From: CALKUP01 sp964492735
Lineage (GTDB): Bacteria; Patescibacteriota; Patescibacteriia; UBA9570; XYC2-FULL-38-9
NCBI GenBank assembly: GCA_964492735.1
Contig: CAZBLE010000005.1
Location: 1-61,202 of the forward strand
Length of the DNA stretch: 61,202 nt
Reading direction: 5' to 3'
The notes beneath the pieces were generated by a model, which worked only from the letters and a program-made list of their open reading frames with translations, did not search any database and had not been told where the DNA came from. Of the stretch, positions 18,463 to 27,562 are shown one piece after another. Positions within the stretch are counted from its first letter, which is position 1, and each line of letters starts with the position of its first letter. The position numbers and the translations under genes are program-made.

Positions 18463-19743
18463 TTATAATTGTTTGATGGTTTTTAAGAATGATGCCTGTT
18501 GTTTTTCTGAGTAATTCCCCACAACAACTAAGTTTGCAAATTCTTGCTTGAGGTATTTTTGTGCGAATTTTTTCAAATCTTTCGCAGTAATTTTTTCAAG
18601 CGCCTGACTCATCTGTTCTTGTGAACGAAGTTCTTTTGCATGTAAAAATTGCCGTGCCCAAAATCCTGCAACATTTTCTGAATCTTCCATTCGAATGCTC
18701 ATTTTGCCACGAATATACTCTTTGGCTTGAGCGAGCTCTTCATCAGTTACTCCATTGTCGCGAATGGACCGAATTTCATCAACAATCGCTGTAATCGCAT
18801 CTTGAATGCGAGTGCGATCAAAACCAGCGAATACCGCGAACGCACCCTGGTCTTCATATGGGGAAACGGTACTCCCAATATAATAACACAGCCCCATGCG
18901 CTCTCGAATATTAATAAATAAACGAGAACTCATACTCCCTCCAAGAATTGTTGAAAGGAGCTTTGCTGGCAATTCATCTTTTGAACGATATGCAGGACCC
19001 GGAAACGCCAAAGATAAATGTGCTTGGGCGGTTGATTTTTTTTCAATCTGAATGCGTGGCTGTTTTTGTGTGAATACAAATTTTTTCGGTTTGCGCAACG
19101 GTTTTTTTGGATGCTCTGCGCTACCAAACATTTTATTGAGCTGAGTCATTGCATTTTTTGGAACATCACCAGTCAGCACAATCACCATTGAACCAGGATG
19201 ATAATGTTCTGTGCGATAATCCAAAATTTCTTTGCGAGTCACTCGTTTAATATTTTCAATTGGACCAGTGATCCGATATCCAAGTGGGTGATCTTTTCCA
19301 AACAATAACTGCTCAGATAATTCATCTGCAATAGACATTGGATTGTCCTCGTACATGTTAATCTCTTCAACAATCACTCCCCGCTCCCGTTCAATTTCTT
19401 CCGCTTCAAATAACGGATGGAACAACAAGTCTTCAAGAATATCGAGCGCAAGAGTGGTGTGGCGAGAATCGAGCTTCACATAATATCCCGTATAATCTTT
19501 ACTCGTAAACGCATTAAAGTCCGCACCAACACCATCAAGCTCACGACTCAATGCAAGAGTTGTTGGTCGTTTTTCTGTCCCTTTAAAAAACAAATGCTCA
19601 AGAAAATGCGAGATGCCATTGGTTTTTTTGGTTTCGTGCCGACTGCCGACAGAAAATAAAATATAAGCAGTGACAACCTTTGTTCCTTCCATCCGATCAA
19701 TGATCACTGGAATGCCATTTTGCAATTTCGTCTGTTTCATCAT
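18463..19743 (-). CDS. M16-family zinc metallopeptidase
   Basis: The protein has 426 residues, with two possible adjacent ATG starts (19743, 19740). The inverted zinc motif HFLEH is at residues 46-50 and the third ligand lies in ERGVIVEEINMYEDNP. The second, non-catalytic half carries the RPF-type segment STILGGSMSSRLFINIRERMGLCYYIG. Size and order fit the PqqL/YmxG-like processing peptidases of bacteria. No signal peptide is visible, so it probably degrades peptides in the cytoplasm. A TATTAT box lies 5 bases before the first ATG, which may be a leaderless start. Confidence 0.93.
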   Translation of the reverse strand: MMKQTKLQNGIPVIIDRMEGTKVVTAYILFSVGSRHETKKTNGISHFLEHLFFKGTEKRPTTLALSRELDGVGADFNAFTSKDYTGYYVKLDSRHTTLALDILEDLLFHPLFEAEEIERERGVIVEEINMYEDNPMSIADELSEQLLFGKDHPLGYRITGPIENIKRVTRKEILDYRTEHYHPGSMVIVLTGDVPKNAMTQLNKMFGSAEHPKKPLRKPKKFVFTQKQPRIQIEKKSTAQAHLSLAFPGPAYRSKDELPAKLLSTILGGSMSSRLFINIRERMGLCYYIGSTVSPYEDQGAFAVFAGFDRTRIQDAITAIVDEIRSIRDNGVTDEELAQAKEYIRGKMSIRMEDSENVAGFWARQFLHAKELRSQEQMSQALEKITAKDLKKFAQKYLKQEFANLVVVGNYSEKQQASFLKTIKQL

Positions 19744-19766
19744 ATATATAATAGAAGCTGTTTTAC

Positions 19767-21149
19767 TTAACCTTCAATGTGCTGCTGGAGCCACGCTTTG
19801 AGTTCGGTGATTGCAACAGGTTGCTGTTCCATTGTGTCACGATCTCGCACTGTGACCTTGCCAGTTTCAAGTGTATCGAAATCAATCGTCACACAATATG
19901 GAGTTCCGATTTCATCTTGTCGGCGGTAGCGCTTACCGACATTTCCATTATCATCAAACTCAGTCATCATGTGCGGCTTTAACATGTCGTACACTTCGCG
20001 CGCTTTCGCAACGAGCTCAGGTTTATTACGCATTAATGGGAACACCGCTGCTTTTACTGGCGCAAGTTTTGGACTGAATTTCATCACTGTTCGTTCTCCA
20101 CCATCAGTTTTTTCAACTGTGTATGCATCAGACAATACCATAAGCATCGTACGACCAACACCAACTGAACTTTCTACAATGTGTGGTAAATATTTCTCAT
20201 TTGTTTGTGGGTCCATATAACTCAAATCCTGCCCAGAATGCTGCGAGTGCTGCGTTAAATCATAATTTCCACGCGCATGAACACCTTCTAACTCTTTCCA
20301 TCCAAACGGAAATTCATATTCAATGTCGTAAGCTTCTTTCGCATAGAACACCAAATTTTCATGTTGATGCCATTTGAGCTTCTCAGGCGTAATTCCAAGG
20401 TCTAAATAATACTGCCAGCGTGCCTCACGTAATTTTTCATACTCAACCATTTCTTGATCTGGTGTTGTGAAATACTGCATCTCCATCTGTTCAAATTCAC
20501 GCGTTCGAAAAATAAATTGACGAGCAGTAATTTCATTCCGAAACGCTTTTCCGATTTGTGCGATACCAAATGGAACTTTCACACGTGAGGAATCAAGAAC
20601 ATTTTTATAGTTCACATAAATCCCTTGGCAGGTTTCACCGCGTAAATACACTGGATCTTTTCCCTCTCCACTAAAATCACCAAGGTTACTTTCAACCAGC
20701 AAATTGAATTTTTTTACATCAGTAAAATTTTGCTCACCACATTTTGGACATTTGATTTTTTCAACATTTGCCTTCACCAACTCCGTAATTTCTTCAGCTG
20801 ACATTTTTTCATCTGCCACCACGCCAATATCTTCGAGTAAATGGTCAACCCGTGACCGTGTTTGGCATTCACGGCACTCAATCATCGGATCAGAAAAACC
20901 GCTCACATGACCACTGGCTTCCCAAATTTTTGGGGACATGAAAATTGATGAATCAAGCCCCACAACATCATCACGCATTTGAACCATGGCTTTCCACCAC
21001 GCTGCTTTAATATTATTCGCCAGCTCAACACCGTATGGGCCGTAATCATAGACCGCTGCAAAGCCACCGTAAATTTCTGATGACGGATAGACAAAACCAC
21101 GCCGTTTTGACAAGGAAATAATATCGTCAATATCAAATTCTGCACTCAT
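19767..21149 (-). CDS. glyS: Glycyl-tRNA synthetase, homodimeric (eukaryote/archaea type)
   Basis: The protein has 460 residues from ATG 21149. A TTG further upstream in frame is less likely. Family motifs are SLSKRRGFVYPSSEIYGG, FNLLVESNLGDFSGEG, RGETCQGIYVNY, GKAFRNEITARQFIFRTREFEQMEMQY and PHIVESSVGVGRTML, with an anticodon-binding domain at the end. Paired cysteines (ECRECQT, KCPKCGEQNF) form a zinc-type insert. This is the alpha2 enzyme and not the alpha2-beta2 GlyQS form, a distribution seen in many Patescibacteria. Confidence 0.96.
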   Translation of the reverse strand: MSAEFDIDDIISLSKRRGFVYPSSEIYGGFAAVYDYGPYGVELANNIKAAWWKAMVQMRDDVVGLDSSIFMSPKIWEASGHVSGFSDPMIECRECQTRSRVDHLLEDIGVVADEKMSAEEITELVKANVEKIKCPKCGEQNFTDVKKFNLLVESNLGDFSGEGKDPVYLRGETCQGIYVNYKNVLDSSRVKVPFGIAQIGKAFRNEITARQFIFRTREFEQMEMQYFTTPDQEMVEYEKLREARWQYYLDLGITPEKLKWHQHENLVFYAKEAYDIEYEFPFGWKELEGVHARGNYDLTQHSQHSGQDLSYMDPQTNEKYLPHIVESSVGVGRTMLMVLSDAYTVEKTDGGERTVMKFSPKLAPVKAAVFPLMRNKPELVAKAREVYDMLKPHMMTEFDDNGNVGKRYRRQDEIGTPYCVTIDFDTLETGKVTVRDRDTMEQQPVAITELKAWLQQHIEG

Positions 21150-21184
21150 AAAAAAGCCAAAAATACTCAATAAATATGGCCTAA

Positions 21185-21961
21185 CTATACAACGGGTTCG
21201 CCCATCTGTAAACCACGAACGGTATCATACAGGCCTGTAATCACCCATGCGCCATTTGGCTCAAAACGTCGAACACGCAGACGCATCACACCTGGCATGC
21301 CAATCAGGGGTGGGTAGAGGTGCTTTTCAATAGCCGCTTTTCCAAGCTCTTGGGTCGTTAATGGCACTGAATGCTGCACAGTTCCATAAGCAGCCACACA
21401 GTCAAACACTCCTTCACATTCTGCGAGAAACTCATCATCAGAAAATTCATAGACTAAGCGCAGAGTATGCGGCTCAGCTGCCCGTAGTTGAAATTGTATC
21501 GTCCAGCCTGCACGAAGAAACTCTTGCTGTCGCTGCGCATAGGCCGCGAGTTGTGTGTATACATTTGTATGATAAATGATCGGCTGATGAATTTGACCAG
21601 CTTCAACATCTGAGCAAATCGCCAAAATGCGAGCCCGTAAAAAGGCTTCAAATGGGGAACGACTTGATGATTCTGAAGTTTCTGGTAATTGCCCCATTAA
21701 GCGTGAATCTTCTAACCGATGCACATCATGGTCATCTTCTTCGTCTTGTCCTGGCAATGGAACGTAATGATACGTTTGTGTTTGAAAAAATAATGCAATT
21801 CCCCCAATAAGACCAATGGCAACCGGGAGTACGACTAAGGCAGCAATGAGCCATTGCACTGGGCCATCATTCAAAGAACTTGGCACGTAGTGATATGCAA
21901 ATAATCCAGCCGGAACAGCGACGCCAGCAAAAAATCCCAGTAATAATAGTATTTGCCTCAT
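21185..21961 (-). CDS. Membrane-anchored protein of unknown function, partner of the antiporter
   Basis: The product has 258 residues. Two hydrophobic helices lie at about 4-22 and 35-60. An acidic stretch (DEEDDHDVHRLED) is followed by a soluble alpha/beta domain of about 160 residues with no recognised motif. Its start codon overlaps the 3' end of the antiporter gene by 4 bases (ATGA), so translational coupling and a shared role are likely. A role in sensing or modulating transport is inference. Confidence 0.78.
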   Translation of the reverse strand: MRQILLLLGFFAGVAVPAGLFAYHYVPSSLNDGPVQWLIAALVVLPVAIGLIGGIALFFQTQTYHYVPLPGQDEEDDHDVHRLEDSRLMGQLPETSESSSRSPFEAFLRARILAICSDVEAGQIHQPIIYHTNVYTQLAAYAQRQQEFLRAGWTIQFQLRAAEPHTLRLVYEFSDDEFLAECEGVFDCVAAYGTVQHSVPLTTQELGKAAIEKHLYPPLIGMPGVMRLRVRRFEPNGAWVITGLYDTVRGLQMGEPVV

Positions 21962-23649
21962 AGAGCGCGAGCTTCTTTTAAAATATGCTTCAATTCTTTA
22001 ATATGCGTTTTTCGTTGCGCATGGTGTCGATTATTTAACACATCTGCCACCGCGTCAACTGCAATTAATGTAGGGTAGATGACAAAATGTGCCCCAAGTT
22101 CATAATATTCTAGCGCTTCTGTAACATGAAAAGCAGTCACAATCACCGTTGCTTTGATCTCATTGTCGCGAATGTAATTCAATAATGCGATATTTGAACG
22201 TCGGTCTGGCACAGTTGAAATAATAGAATCGGCATGTGACAGATGCGCGTGCTGCAGTAATTCATGGTCACTCACTGTTCCGTACAAATAATTTAAGCTC
22301 GTATCTTTCAACGCTTCAATCACATCAGGATTATGATCAACAATAAGCAGTGGGTGGGTGTTTTCATCTTCAATAATGCGTCCAATTTGCTGTCCCATAG
22401 TATGGTATCCAAAAATCACAATATGGTCTGTAATTTCTTCACTCATGTTTTCTAATCGGCTGGCATATTTTTTGCGTTCAAATTTTTTGAGGAATGGCCG
22501 CAAAAAGGCATAGAGTCCATCCGCGTACTCCATCATATAACTGGAAATGGTCATTGTAATTAGCCCTACCAGTGCAACAAGCGCAACAACATCTTTTGAA
22601 ATCGCTCCATTACTAAATCCAACCGCCATTAATACAAATGAAAATTCACTAATCTGCCCGAGCGCCATGCCAGCCATAAAGCTTGTTCGTGTACGATAAC
22701 CAAAAAATAACCACGTCACCATGACAATTAATGGTGTAATAAACAAGACGATGAAAACCATAACAGCTGTTGGGACAATGTATTCAGAAAACGAATCAAA
22801 CACTAGTTGCCCGCCAAGCGTTGCAAAAAATAACGGTAAGAAAAAATCTCGCAGTGAGCTAATGCGATTTCCAATTTCAATGCTGTATGGAATAAATGAC
22901 AAGCTCACACCAGCAATCAAGGCTCCGACCTCAACAGAAAAACCAAGCAAAATAGAAATCATGCTGATAAATAAACACCAGCAAATGGAACCTAAGAATA
23001 GTAATTCTGATGTATGTGCAAAAAACCGAAAAAGATATCGCAAGATAAATTGTGAACACGCAAAAGCGAATATCGTCAGCGCAACCGCTTTTCCAATAAT
23101 AGCAGCCACTGAACCAAAGACGTCGCCTTCTAACCCACCGTTAAACACAATCGGAATAAAGATCAAGGTCAGCATCGCTAAAATATCTTGTGTTAATAAG
23201 ATACCGATCACTAACTGGCCGTACAGTGTATCGAGCTCTTTCCGTTCGGCCATCATTTTAATTCCTAAAATGGTACTACTAAATGCCAACGCAAGTGCAA
23301 TAAACAATGATGTGACTGGATTAAAATCCAAAAAACGAATAAAAAAATACCCAACGCCAACCGCTCCAATCATTTGAACGAGGCAGACAATAAACGCAAC
23401 AGCTCCTACTTTTCGAAAAACACGTAAATCCAATTCAATGCCTACAAGAAACAATAAAAATGCGATACCAAAAGTGGACAATGTATGCAGCACTTCGTCG
23501 TTATGAAACAGTCCTAACACTGGAGGGCCAATAATCACCCCTGAAATAATGTACGCTGGGATCATTGGCTGCTTGAGCGCTTTAGCAATTGTCGCTGCGA
23601 TCGTCCCAGCAATCAACATGCTACTGACGTCAAAGAAAATTCCATTCAT
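21958..23649 (-). CDS. Kef-type monovalent cation/proton antiporter (CPA2) with TrkA-N domain
   Basis: The protein has 563 residues. About twelve membrane segments occupy residues 1-375, starting SMLIAGTIAATIAKALKQP and including FSSTILGIKMMAER and GVSLSFIPYSIEIGNR, typical of the Na+/H+ exchanger family. Residues about 395-515 form a cytosolic nucleotide-binding TrkA-N domain (IVIFGYHTMGQQIGRII, LLIVDHNPDVI). KefB/KefC-like proteins efflux K+ in exchange for protons. It has its own consensus promoter and overlaps the next gene by 4 bases. Confidence 0.94.
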   Translation of the reverse strand: MNGIFFDVSSMLIAGTIAATIAKALKQPMIPAYIISGVIIGPPVLGLFHNDEVLHTLSTFGIAFLLFLVGIELDLRVFRKVGAVAFIVCLVQMIGAVGVGYFFIRFLDFNPVTSLFIALALAFSSTILGIKMMAERKELDTLYGQLVIGILLTQDILAMLTLIFIPIVFNGGLEGDVFGSVAAIIGKAVALTIFAFACSQFILRYLFRFFAHTSELLFLGSICWCLFISMISILLGFSVEVGALIAGVSLSFIPYSIEIGNRISSLRDFFLPLFFATLGGQLVFDSFSEYIVPTAVMVFIVLFITPLIVMVTWLFFGYRTRTSFMAGMALGQISEFSFVLMAVGFSNGAISKDVVALVALVGLITMTISSYMMEYADGLYAFLRPFLKKFERKKYASRLENMSEEITDHIVIFGYHTMGQQIGRIIEDENTHPLLIVDHNPDVIEALKDTSLNYLYGTVSDHELLQHAHLSHADSIISTVPDRRSNIALLNYIRDNEIKATVIVTAFHVTEALEYYELGAHFVIYPTLIAVDAVADVLNNRHHAQRKTHIKELKHILKEARAL

Positions 23650-23656
23650 ATAGAGC

Positions 23657-23685
23657 AGTATAGCCTACTTATGCAGCCATCTCAA
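23657..23685 (-). promoter_or_regulatory. Promoter for the Kef-type antiporter, leaderless
   Basis: On the minus strand TTGAGA (23685-23680), a 17-base spacer, then TATACT (23662-23657). The ATG at 23649 follows only 7 bases later, so the first transcribed base should be at or next to the start codon. The promoter starts right at the stop of the upstream glycoside hydrolase gene. Confidence 0.72.
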
Positions 23686-24765
23686 CTATGGCTTTTGAAA
23701 ATACACTGCAGCAGTATCCCACATTGAAGAATCATTGTGCTTTGTTTTGAGGTAATACCACCACTCTGGTCCCCACAAATAAATTTCCGTAAACCCTGTA
23801 CGTTGGGCATAATCAACATTCCGTTGAAACCGTTTTGGATTCATGGACGCATATTGCTCTGAAAGTGATATATCAGTAATCGACTTTCCAGGTGGCCACG
23901 GCTCTGCTTGAAGTTCACTTAAAATAATTTTATCAACAAACGGACGAATCGCACGTGCTTTAATAGAGTAGTATTCCGGCGGAAGTGTGTAATAAAAATA
24001 CCCAAGAAAACGATTCCATGTAATGCGGTACATACTCACACCTAGAATATCAGTCATACCAGTAAGGCCTGTCCAAGTAGAAAGCTCTCCACTGTCAGTC
24101 ATCATGATTGGGCGTGTATTATCAATGCTCCGTACCACCTGCACTGTGCGCGCCACGTGCTCTTTTGAACGTAACGGACATTCACCAAATGTTGAAAGAA
24201 GAGGCTCGTTTTGTACTTGCCACGTCACAATAGTGCTGTTGTTTCGAAAGCGATCAACCACCCGCTCGAGCATCGACAACTCAGCTGCTTCTCGATCTTG
24301 TGGCCACTGTTCTTTCGCCCATTGTGGTGGATGACACTCTGGCCATCGTGGCACACGTTCTCCAATTGCAAGAATCACATGCGCATCGTTTTCTTTTGCG
24401 CGATCAAGCATCCACTGCACATCATCTAATTGTAATTCACCGTTTTGTTGTGGCTCAATTTCATCCCAATATACCGGAATACGAAACTGCTTCACATGCA
24501 TATCTGTGAGTAGGCTCAGGTAGGCCGCACGCCAATCAATGCCAAGTTCTTTTGAATATTTTGTACTGAAGGTCACGCCGTAGGTAATGTTACTGTCATC
24601 GCGATGCTCGCGGTTTGCAATTGCCATGTATCCACCAAGGAGGATCAATACAATATACAGAACAATTAATTCTGTACGCAACACATGTCGCCGTGCCTGC
24701 TGCCAAAGAGTCAGTGGCTGTTGTTGTGTTTTTTTACGTGTTGTTTTTTGTTTGGACTTGGCCAT
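23686..24765 (-). CDS. Membrane-anchored TIM-barrel glycoside hydrolase (clan A-like)
   Basis: The protein has 359 residues from ATG 24765. A basic N-terminus (KSKQKTTRKKTQQ) precedes one membrane helix at about 30-52. The rest is a (beta/alpha)8 glycosidase domain: KQFRIPVYWDEIEPQQNG, then WQVQNEPLL holding the probable acid/base Glu, and IILSELQAEPW holding the probable nucleophile Glu. The pattern resembles GH5 and related cellulase-fold families, and I cannot name one. It would act outside the cell, tethered to the membrane. It overlaps the GH1 gene by 32 bases. Confidence 0.82.
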   Translation of the reverse strand: MAKSKQKTTRKKTQQQPLTLWQQARRHVLRTELIVLYIVLILLGGYMAIANREHRDDSNITYGVTFSTKYSKELGIDWRAAYLSLLTDMHVKQFRIPVYWDEIEPQQNGELQLDDVQWMLDRAKENDAHVILAIGERVPRWPECHPPQWAKEQWPQDREAAELSMLERVVDRFRNNSTIVTWQVQNEPLLSTFGECPLRSKEHVARTVQVVRSIDNTRPIMMTDSGELSTWTGLTGMTDILGVSMYRITWNRFLGYFYYTLPPEYYSIKARAIRPFVDKIILSELQAEPWPPGKSITDISLSEQYASMNPKRFQRNVDYAQRTGFTEIYLWGPEWWYYLKTKHNDSSMWDTAAVYFQKP

Positions 24766-26032
24766 ACTGCTCAAGAATGTTGCTTTTCAATCCATTAGAG
24801 TATATCACATCTGCATAAACTGCGCTGGAAGTCCGCGGGGTTCGCTGTTGTGTTTTGTAATCTATTGCAATAAGTCCAAAGCGGGGTGCGAAACCTTCAT
24901 GCCATTCAAAGTTATCAAGTAGCGACCAGTGGAAATACCCACGAACGTCAGCTCCAGTCTCAATGGCTTCATGGATTTTTTGGAGTGATTGAATGAGATA
25001 GCGCGGCCGATGTGTATCATGTGCGTCAGCAAGGCCATGTTCAGTGATGTAGATTGGTAGATGATATTTTTTGAGATGCAGTAATAGATTGTACAGTCCT
25101 TGCGGATACAGCTCCCAACCAAGGTCGCTTGTGTTGATATCTGGAATCTCTGAGGTTGGTGTTGGTTCGAGTTGCCAGAAATTTTTTGGCCTTAAGCGCT
25201 GATGAAAATAATAATTAATACCGATGTAATCATGATACTTTTTTGTAAGCGCAAAAAAATAGTCATTCCAAATATAATCCCGAATCTTCATGGCGAGACG
25301 GTTTTTTACCGTACTATGCTCTGGCGCAAGTTCATAATCAATCATATTCTTCGCAATTCCGACTTGAATCTGTGTATGTTGAGTATCTAGAAGATTATGC
25401 AATTGGGCGTACACGCGACCATGTGCACGCGCCAGATTTTTTAAAACGCGCCAGCCTGCAAAAACAGCAAGATACTTTTGTGGTGGCCAGATACCATACA
25501 CATACGACATTGATGTATAGACGCTTGGCTCATTGATAGTGCACCAAAAATCAACGAGATCACCTAGTTCCTGCGCGATTTTTTCTGCGAAGCGTGTGAA
25601 GTCGTCGATGGTTTTCTGGTTTTCAAAACCACCTTGCTGCGCTACCCAATTTGGCAACGTAAAATGAAACAATGTCACCATTGTTTGAATATTTCTTTTG
25701 CGCAAATCTTCTAAGACTGTTTTATAATGCGCGATTGCTTCATTGCTCCATTCCCCCTGCGCTGGCTCAATCCGACTCCATTCAATTGAAAGACGATGCG
25801 CGTTGTGATGCATATCTTGCGCCAACTGAAAATCTTGCGCATACCGACTATAATGGTCTGTCGTTCTCCCCGATTGCTCATCATTTTTTACATGACCTTT
25901 TTGCTGTTCCCACGCCCACCATTGATTGTGAATATTCCCACCTTCAACTTGATGCGCACTTGTTGCAGCTCCCCACAAAAAACCATCTGGAAACTGCAAT
26001 GATTTCCTGTCAGAGTGCGAATTTTCAGCCAT
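24734..26032 (-). CDS. GH1-family beta-glucosidase/beta-glycosidase
   Basis: The protein has 432 residues. It starts with the GH1 N-terminal signature FPDGFLWGAATSAHQVEG. The acid/base motif is CTINEPSVY and the nucleophile motif is YITEHGLAD (usually TENG). No signal peptide is seen, so it should act in the cytoplasm on short beta-glycosides or glycoside phosphates. The downstream TIM-barrel gene starts inside its 3' end, which suggests linked work: outer hydrolysis by one and inner hydrolysis by the other. Confidence 0.92.
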   Translation of the reverse strand: MAENSHSDRKSLQFPDGFLWGAATSAHQVEGGNIHNQWWAWEQQKGHVKNDEQSGRTTDHYSRYAQDFQLAQDMHHNAHRLSIEWSRIEPAQGEWSNEAIAHYKTVLEDLRKRNIQTMVTLFHFTLPNWVAQQGGFENQKTIDDFTRFAEKIAQELGDLVDFWCTINEPSVYTSMSYVYGIWPPQKYLAVFAGWRVLKNLARAHGRVYAQLHNLLDTQHTQIQVGIAKNMIDYELAPEHSTVKNRLAMKIRDYIWNDYFFALTKKYHDYIGINYYFHQRLRPKNFWQLEPTPTSEIPDINTSDLGWELYPQGLYNLLLHLKKYHLPIYITEHGLADAHDTHRPRYLIQSLQKIHEAIETGADVRGYFHWSLLDNFEWHEGFAPRFGLIAIDYKTQQRTPRTSSAVYADVIYSNGLKSNILEQYGQVQTKNNT

Positions 26033-26041
26033 AGATACTGA

Positions 26042-26959
26042 TTATTGATTGAATGAAACCAATGCAATCCCAATGCAAATGACAATCACACCGATGCTTC
26101 TGAGCGCGAGTGATTTTTTACTCATGGCTTCTGCAACTAATTTTGGTGCGACGACGTGTCCAACAAGAACGAGGACAATAAGCAACGCATATTGAATCCC
26201 TTGCATCGCATTCACAAGTGACACGGAAGCTTTTGAAATCGCGTAATTAATAAAAATAAATGAGACCGCACCAACTGCTTGTGAGCCGAGATAGACCCCA
26301 CCTGCTTTTGAAGCGAATATTTTTCGTGATGTCCAGACATCTTTTGCAATTCCAGGAAATAGTAAGAATGCGAGAACAGCGACAAAAGAAATAATACGCA
26401 TCCATGCAAATGCATTCCAAAATGGCAGTGCATCATACGCAAGTTTACTGGCGACAAATGACAAACCAAATGATGCTGCGGCGATTGTTCCGTACACCCA
26501 GGCTTGAATGTTTACCTTCGATTTTTTCGAGTGTGTTTTTTCTGCATCAATATCGATCGTAACGATAATCGTTCCGATGATGAGTACAACGAAGGCGATG
26601 AGTAAATCACGTGACAACGAATTCCCAATCCAGAAATATTCGAAGACAAATGTGAAGATTGGAACGAGCGCGCCGATGAATGGAGCAACACGCGAGGTGT
26701 CCGAGCCAGATAGCGCGACAAGAAAACAATACAACGCGAGCATAAAAAACACACCACCGATGATGAGTTCGGGTAAAATAGTTACTTGTGGGAGTCCTGG
26801 TGCGATAAATAAAAACGCTGCTGAGATTGCACCGAGAAATCCAATATAAAAAGTGAATGTTTTTGGATTTTTAATTGACACCGTGAGCGCGGCTTTGTTG
26901 AGCACAAAACCAAGTGCGTTTAACAGGTGTCCGATAATAACTGCGACAAGCCAATTCAT
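26042..26959 (-). CDS. DMT-superfamily (EamA) transporter
   Basis: The protein has 305 residues with about ten hydrophobic helices arranged as two EamA-like halves (first half about 1-130, second about 150-303). Polar residues at the ends and paired Gly in the helices fit drug/metabolite transporters. The substrate cannot be read from sequence. An extended -10 box lies 6 bases before the ATG. It lies 9 bases before GH1, so uptake of the GH1 substrate or its product is possible but not shown. Confidence 0.88.
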   Translation of the reverse strand: MNWLVAVIIGHLLNALGFVLNKAALTVSIKNPKTFTFYIGFLGAISAAFLFIAPGLPQVTILPELIIGGVFFMLALYCFLVALSGSDTSRVAPFIGALVPIFTFVFEYFWIGNSLSRDLLIAFVVLIIGTIIVTIDIDAEKTHSKKSKVNIQAWVYGTIAAASFGLSFVASKLAYDALPFWNAFAWMRIISFVAVLAFLLFPGIAKDVWTSRKIFASKAGGVYLGSQAVGAVSFIFINYAISKASVSLVNAMQGIQYALLIVLVLVGHVVAPKLVAEAMSKKSLALRSIGVIVICIGIALVSFNQ

Positions 26960-26965
26960 GCAAAA

Positions 26966-26974
26966 AGTATATCA
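26966..26974 (-). promoter_or_regulatory. Extended -10 promoter, leaderless start for the DMT transporter
   Basis: On the minus strand TGA is followed by TATACT (26971-26966), then 6 bases, then the ATG at 26959. No convincing -35 box is seen. The arrangement matches those at 2606 and 41579. Confidence 0.55.
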
Positions 26975-26982
26975 AAAAATAC

Positions 26983-27435
26983 CTATTTGCACACGTGATA
27001 CAAGATCACGCCGCCGGCAATACTCACGTTGAGTGATTCTTTTTGGCCGCGCATTGGAATATGCACCGCGAGATCAGCCGCGTCGGACTCTTCTTTCGGC
27101 ACACCGGTCCGCTCGTTCCCAAAAATAAGCAACACTTTTTCGGCGTATTCGACTTCTTGATAATCAACACTATTTGCGGTTTGCTCTACTGCTACAATCT
27201 GAAACCCTTGAGCTCGATAGTGCTCAATCGCATCAAGCGGATCCTCTACATATTCCCACTCAACTGTTTGCTCTGCTCCCAGTGCTACTTTTCCGATTTT
27301 GTCATTCGTGTCTGGCCGCGCTGTAAAACCTGACAGCACAATCTTACTAACACCCGCTCCATCCGCTGTCCGAAAAAAACTCCCCACATTATGGGTTGAG
27401 TGAATATTTGGCAGTAGAACGATAACTTGTTTCAT
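26983..27435 (-). CDS. SpoU/TrmH-family RNA 2'-O-methyltransferase
   Basis: The protein has 150 residues from ATG 27435 (MKQVIVLLPNIHST). Three SPOUT motifs are present: NIHSTHNVGSFFRTADGAG, LIFGNERTGVP and IPMRGQKESLNVSIAGGVILY. This short form lacks the N-terminal substrate-binding extension of TrmH, like TrmL-type enzymes. It transfers a methyl from SAM to a ribose in tRNA or rRNA. Its 5' flank is filled by the second copy of palindromic family A, which ends 12 bases before the ATG. Confidence 0.92.
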   Translation of the reverse strand: MKQVIVLLPNIHSTHNVGSFFRTADGAGVSKIVLSGFTARPDTNDKIGKVALGAEQTVEWEYVEDPLDAIEHYRAQGFQIVAVEQTANSVDYQEVEYAEKVLLIFGNERTGVPKEESDAADLAVHIPMRGQKESLNVSIAGGVILYHVCK

Positions 27436-27447
27436 AATTGAGAGATA

Positions 27448-27554
27448 GGTGCGGGCAGGATAGTCTCTACTCAAAACAATAAGAAGATCGCAGATCTTCC
27501 CGTAAGCGAGCTCCGCGAGCGTCGGGTTTTGAGAGAGACTGCCTGCAAAGCACC
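27448..27554. repeat. Palindromic element family A, copy 2 (107 bp)
   Basis: Read on the minus strand the ends are GGTGC and GCACC, followed inward by GCAGG/CCTGC, AGTCTCT/AGAGACT and CTCAAAAC/GTTTTGAG. Inside is a CCCG...CGGG arm and the hairpin GAAGATC-TGC-GATCTTC. It is inverted relative to copy 1 at 2636-2741. It fills nearly the whole space between the carboxypeptidase stop (27563) and the methyltransferase start (27435). Confidence 0.88.
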
Positions 27555-27562
27555 ATTATTGA

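Noticed and set aside
22721..23377. 218-codon open frame on plus inside the antiporter gene
   Set aside because: It is the shadow of the membrane-helix codons of the antiporter, with Lys/Asn/Pro-rich nonsense and no start signal.
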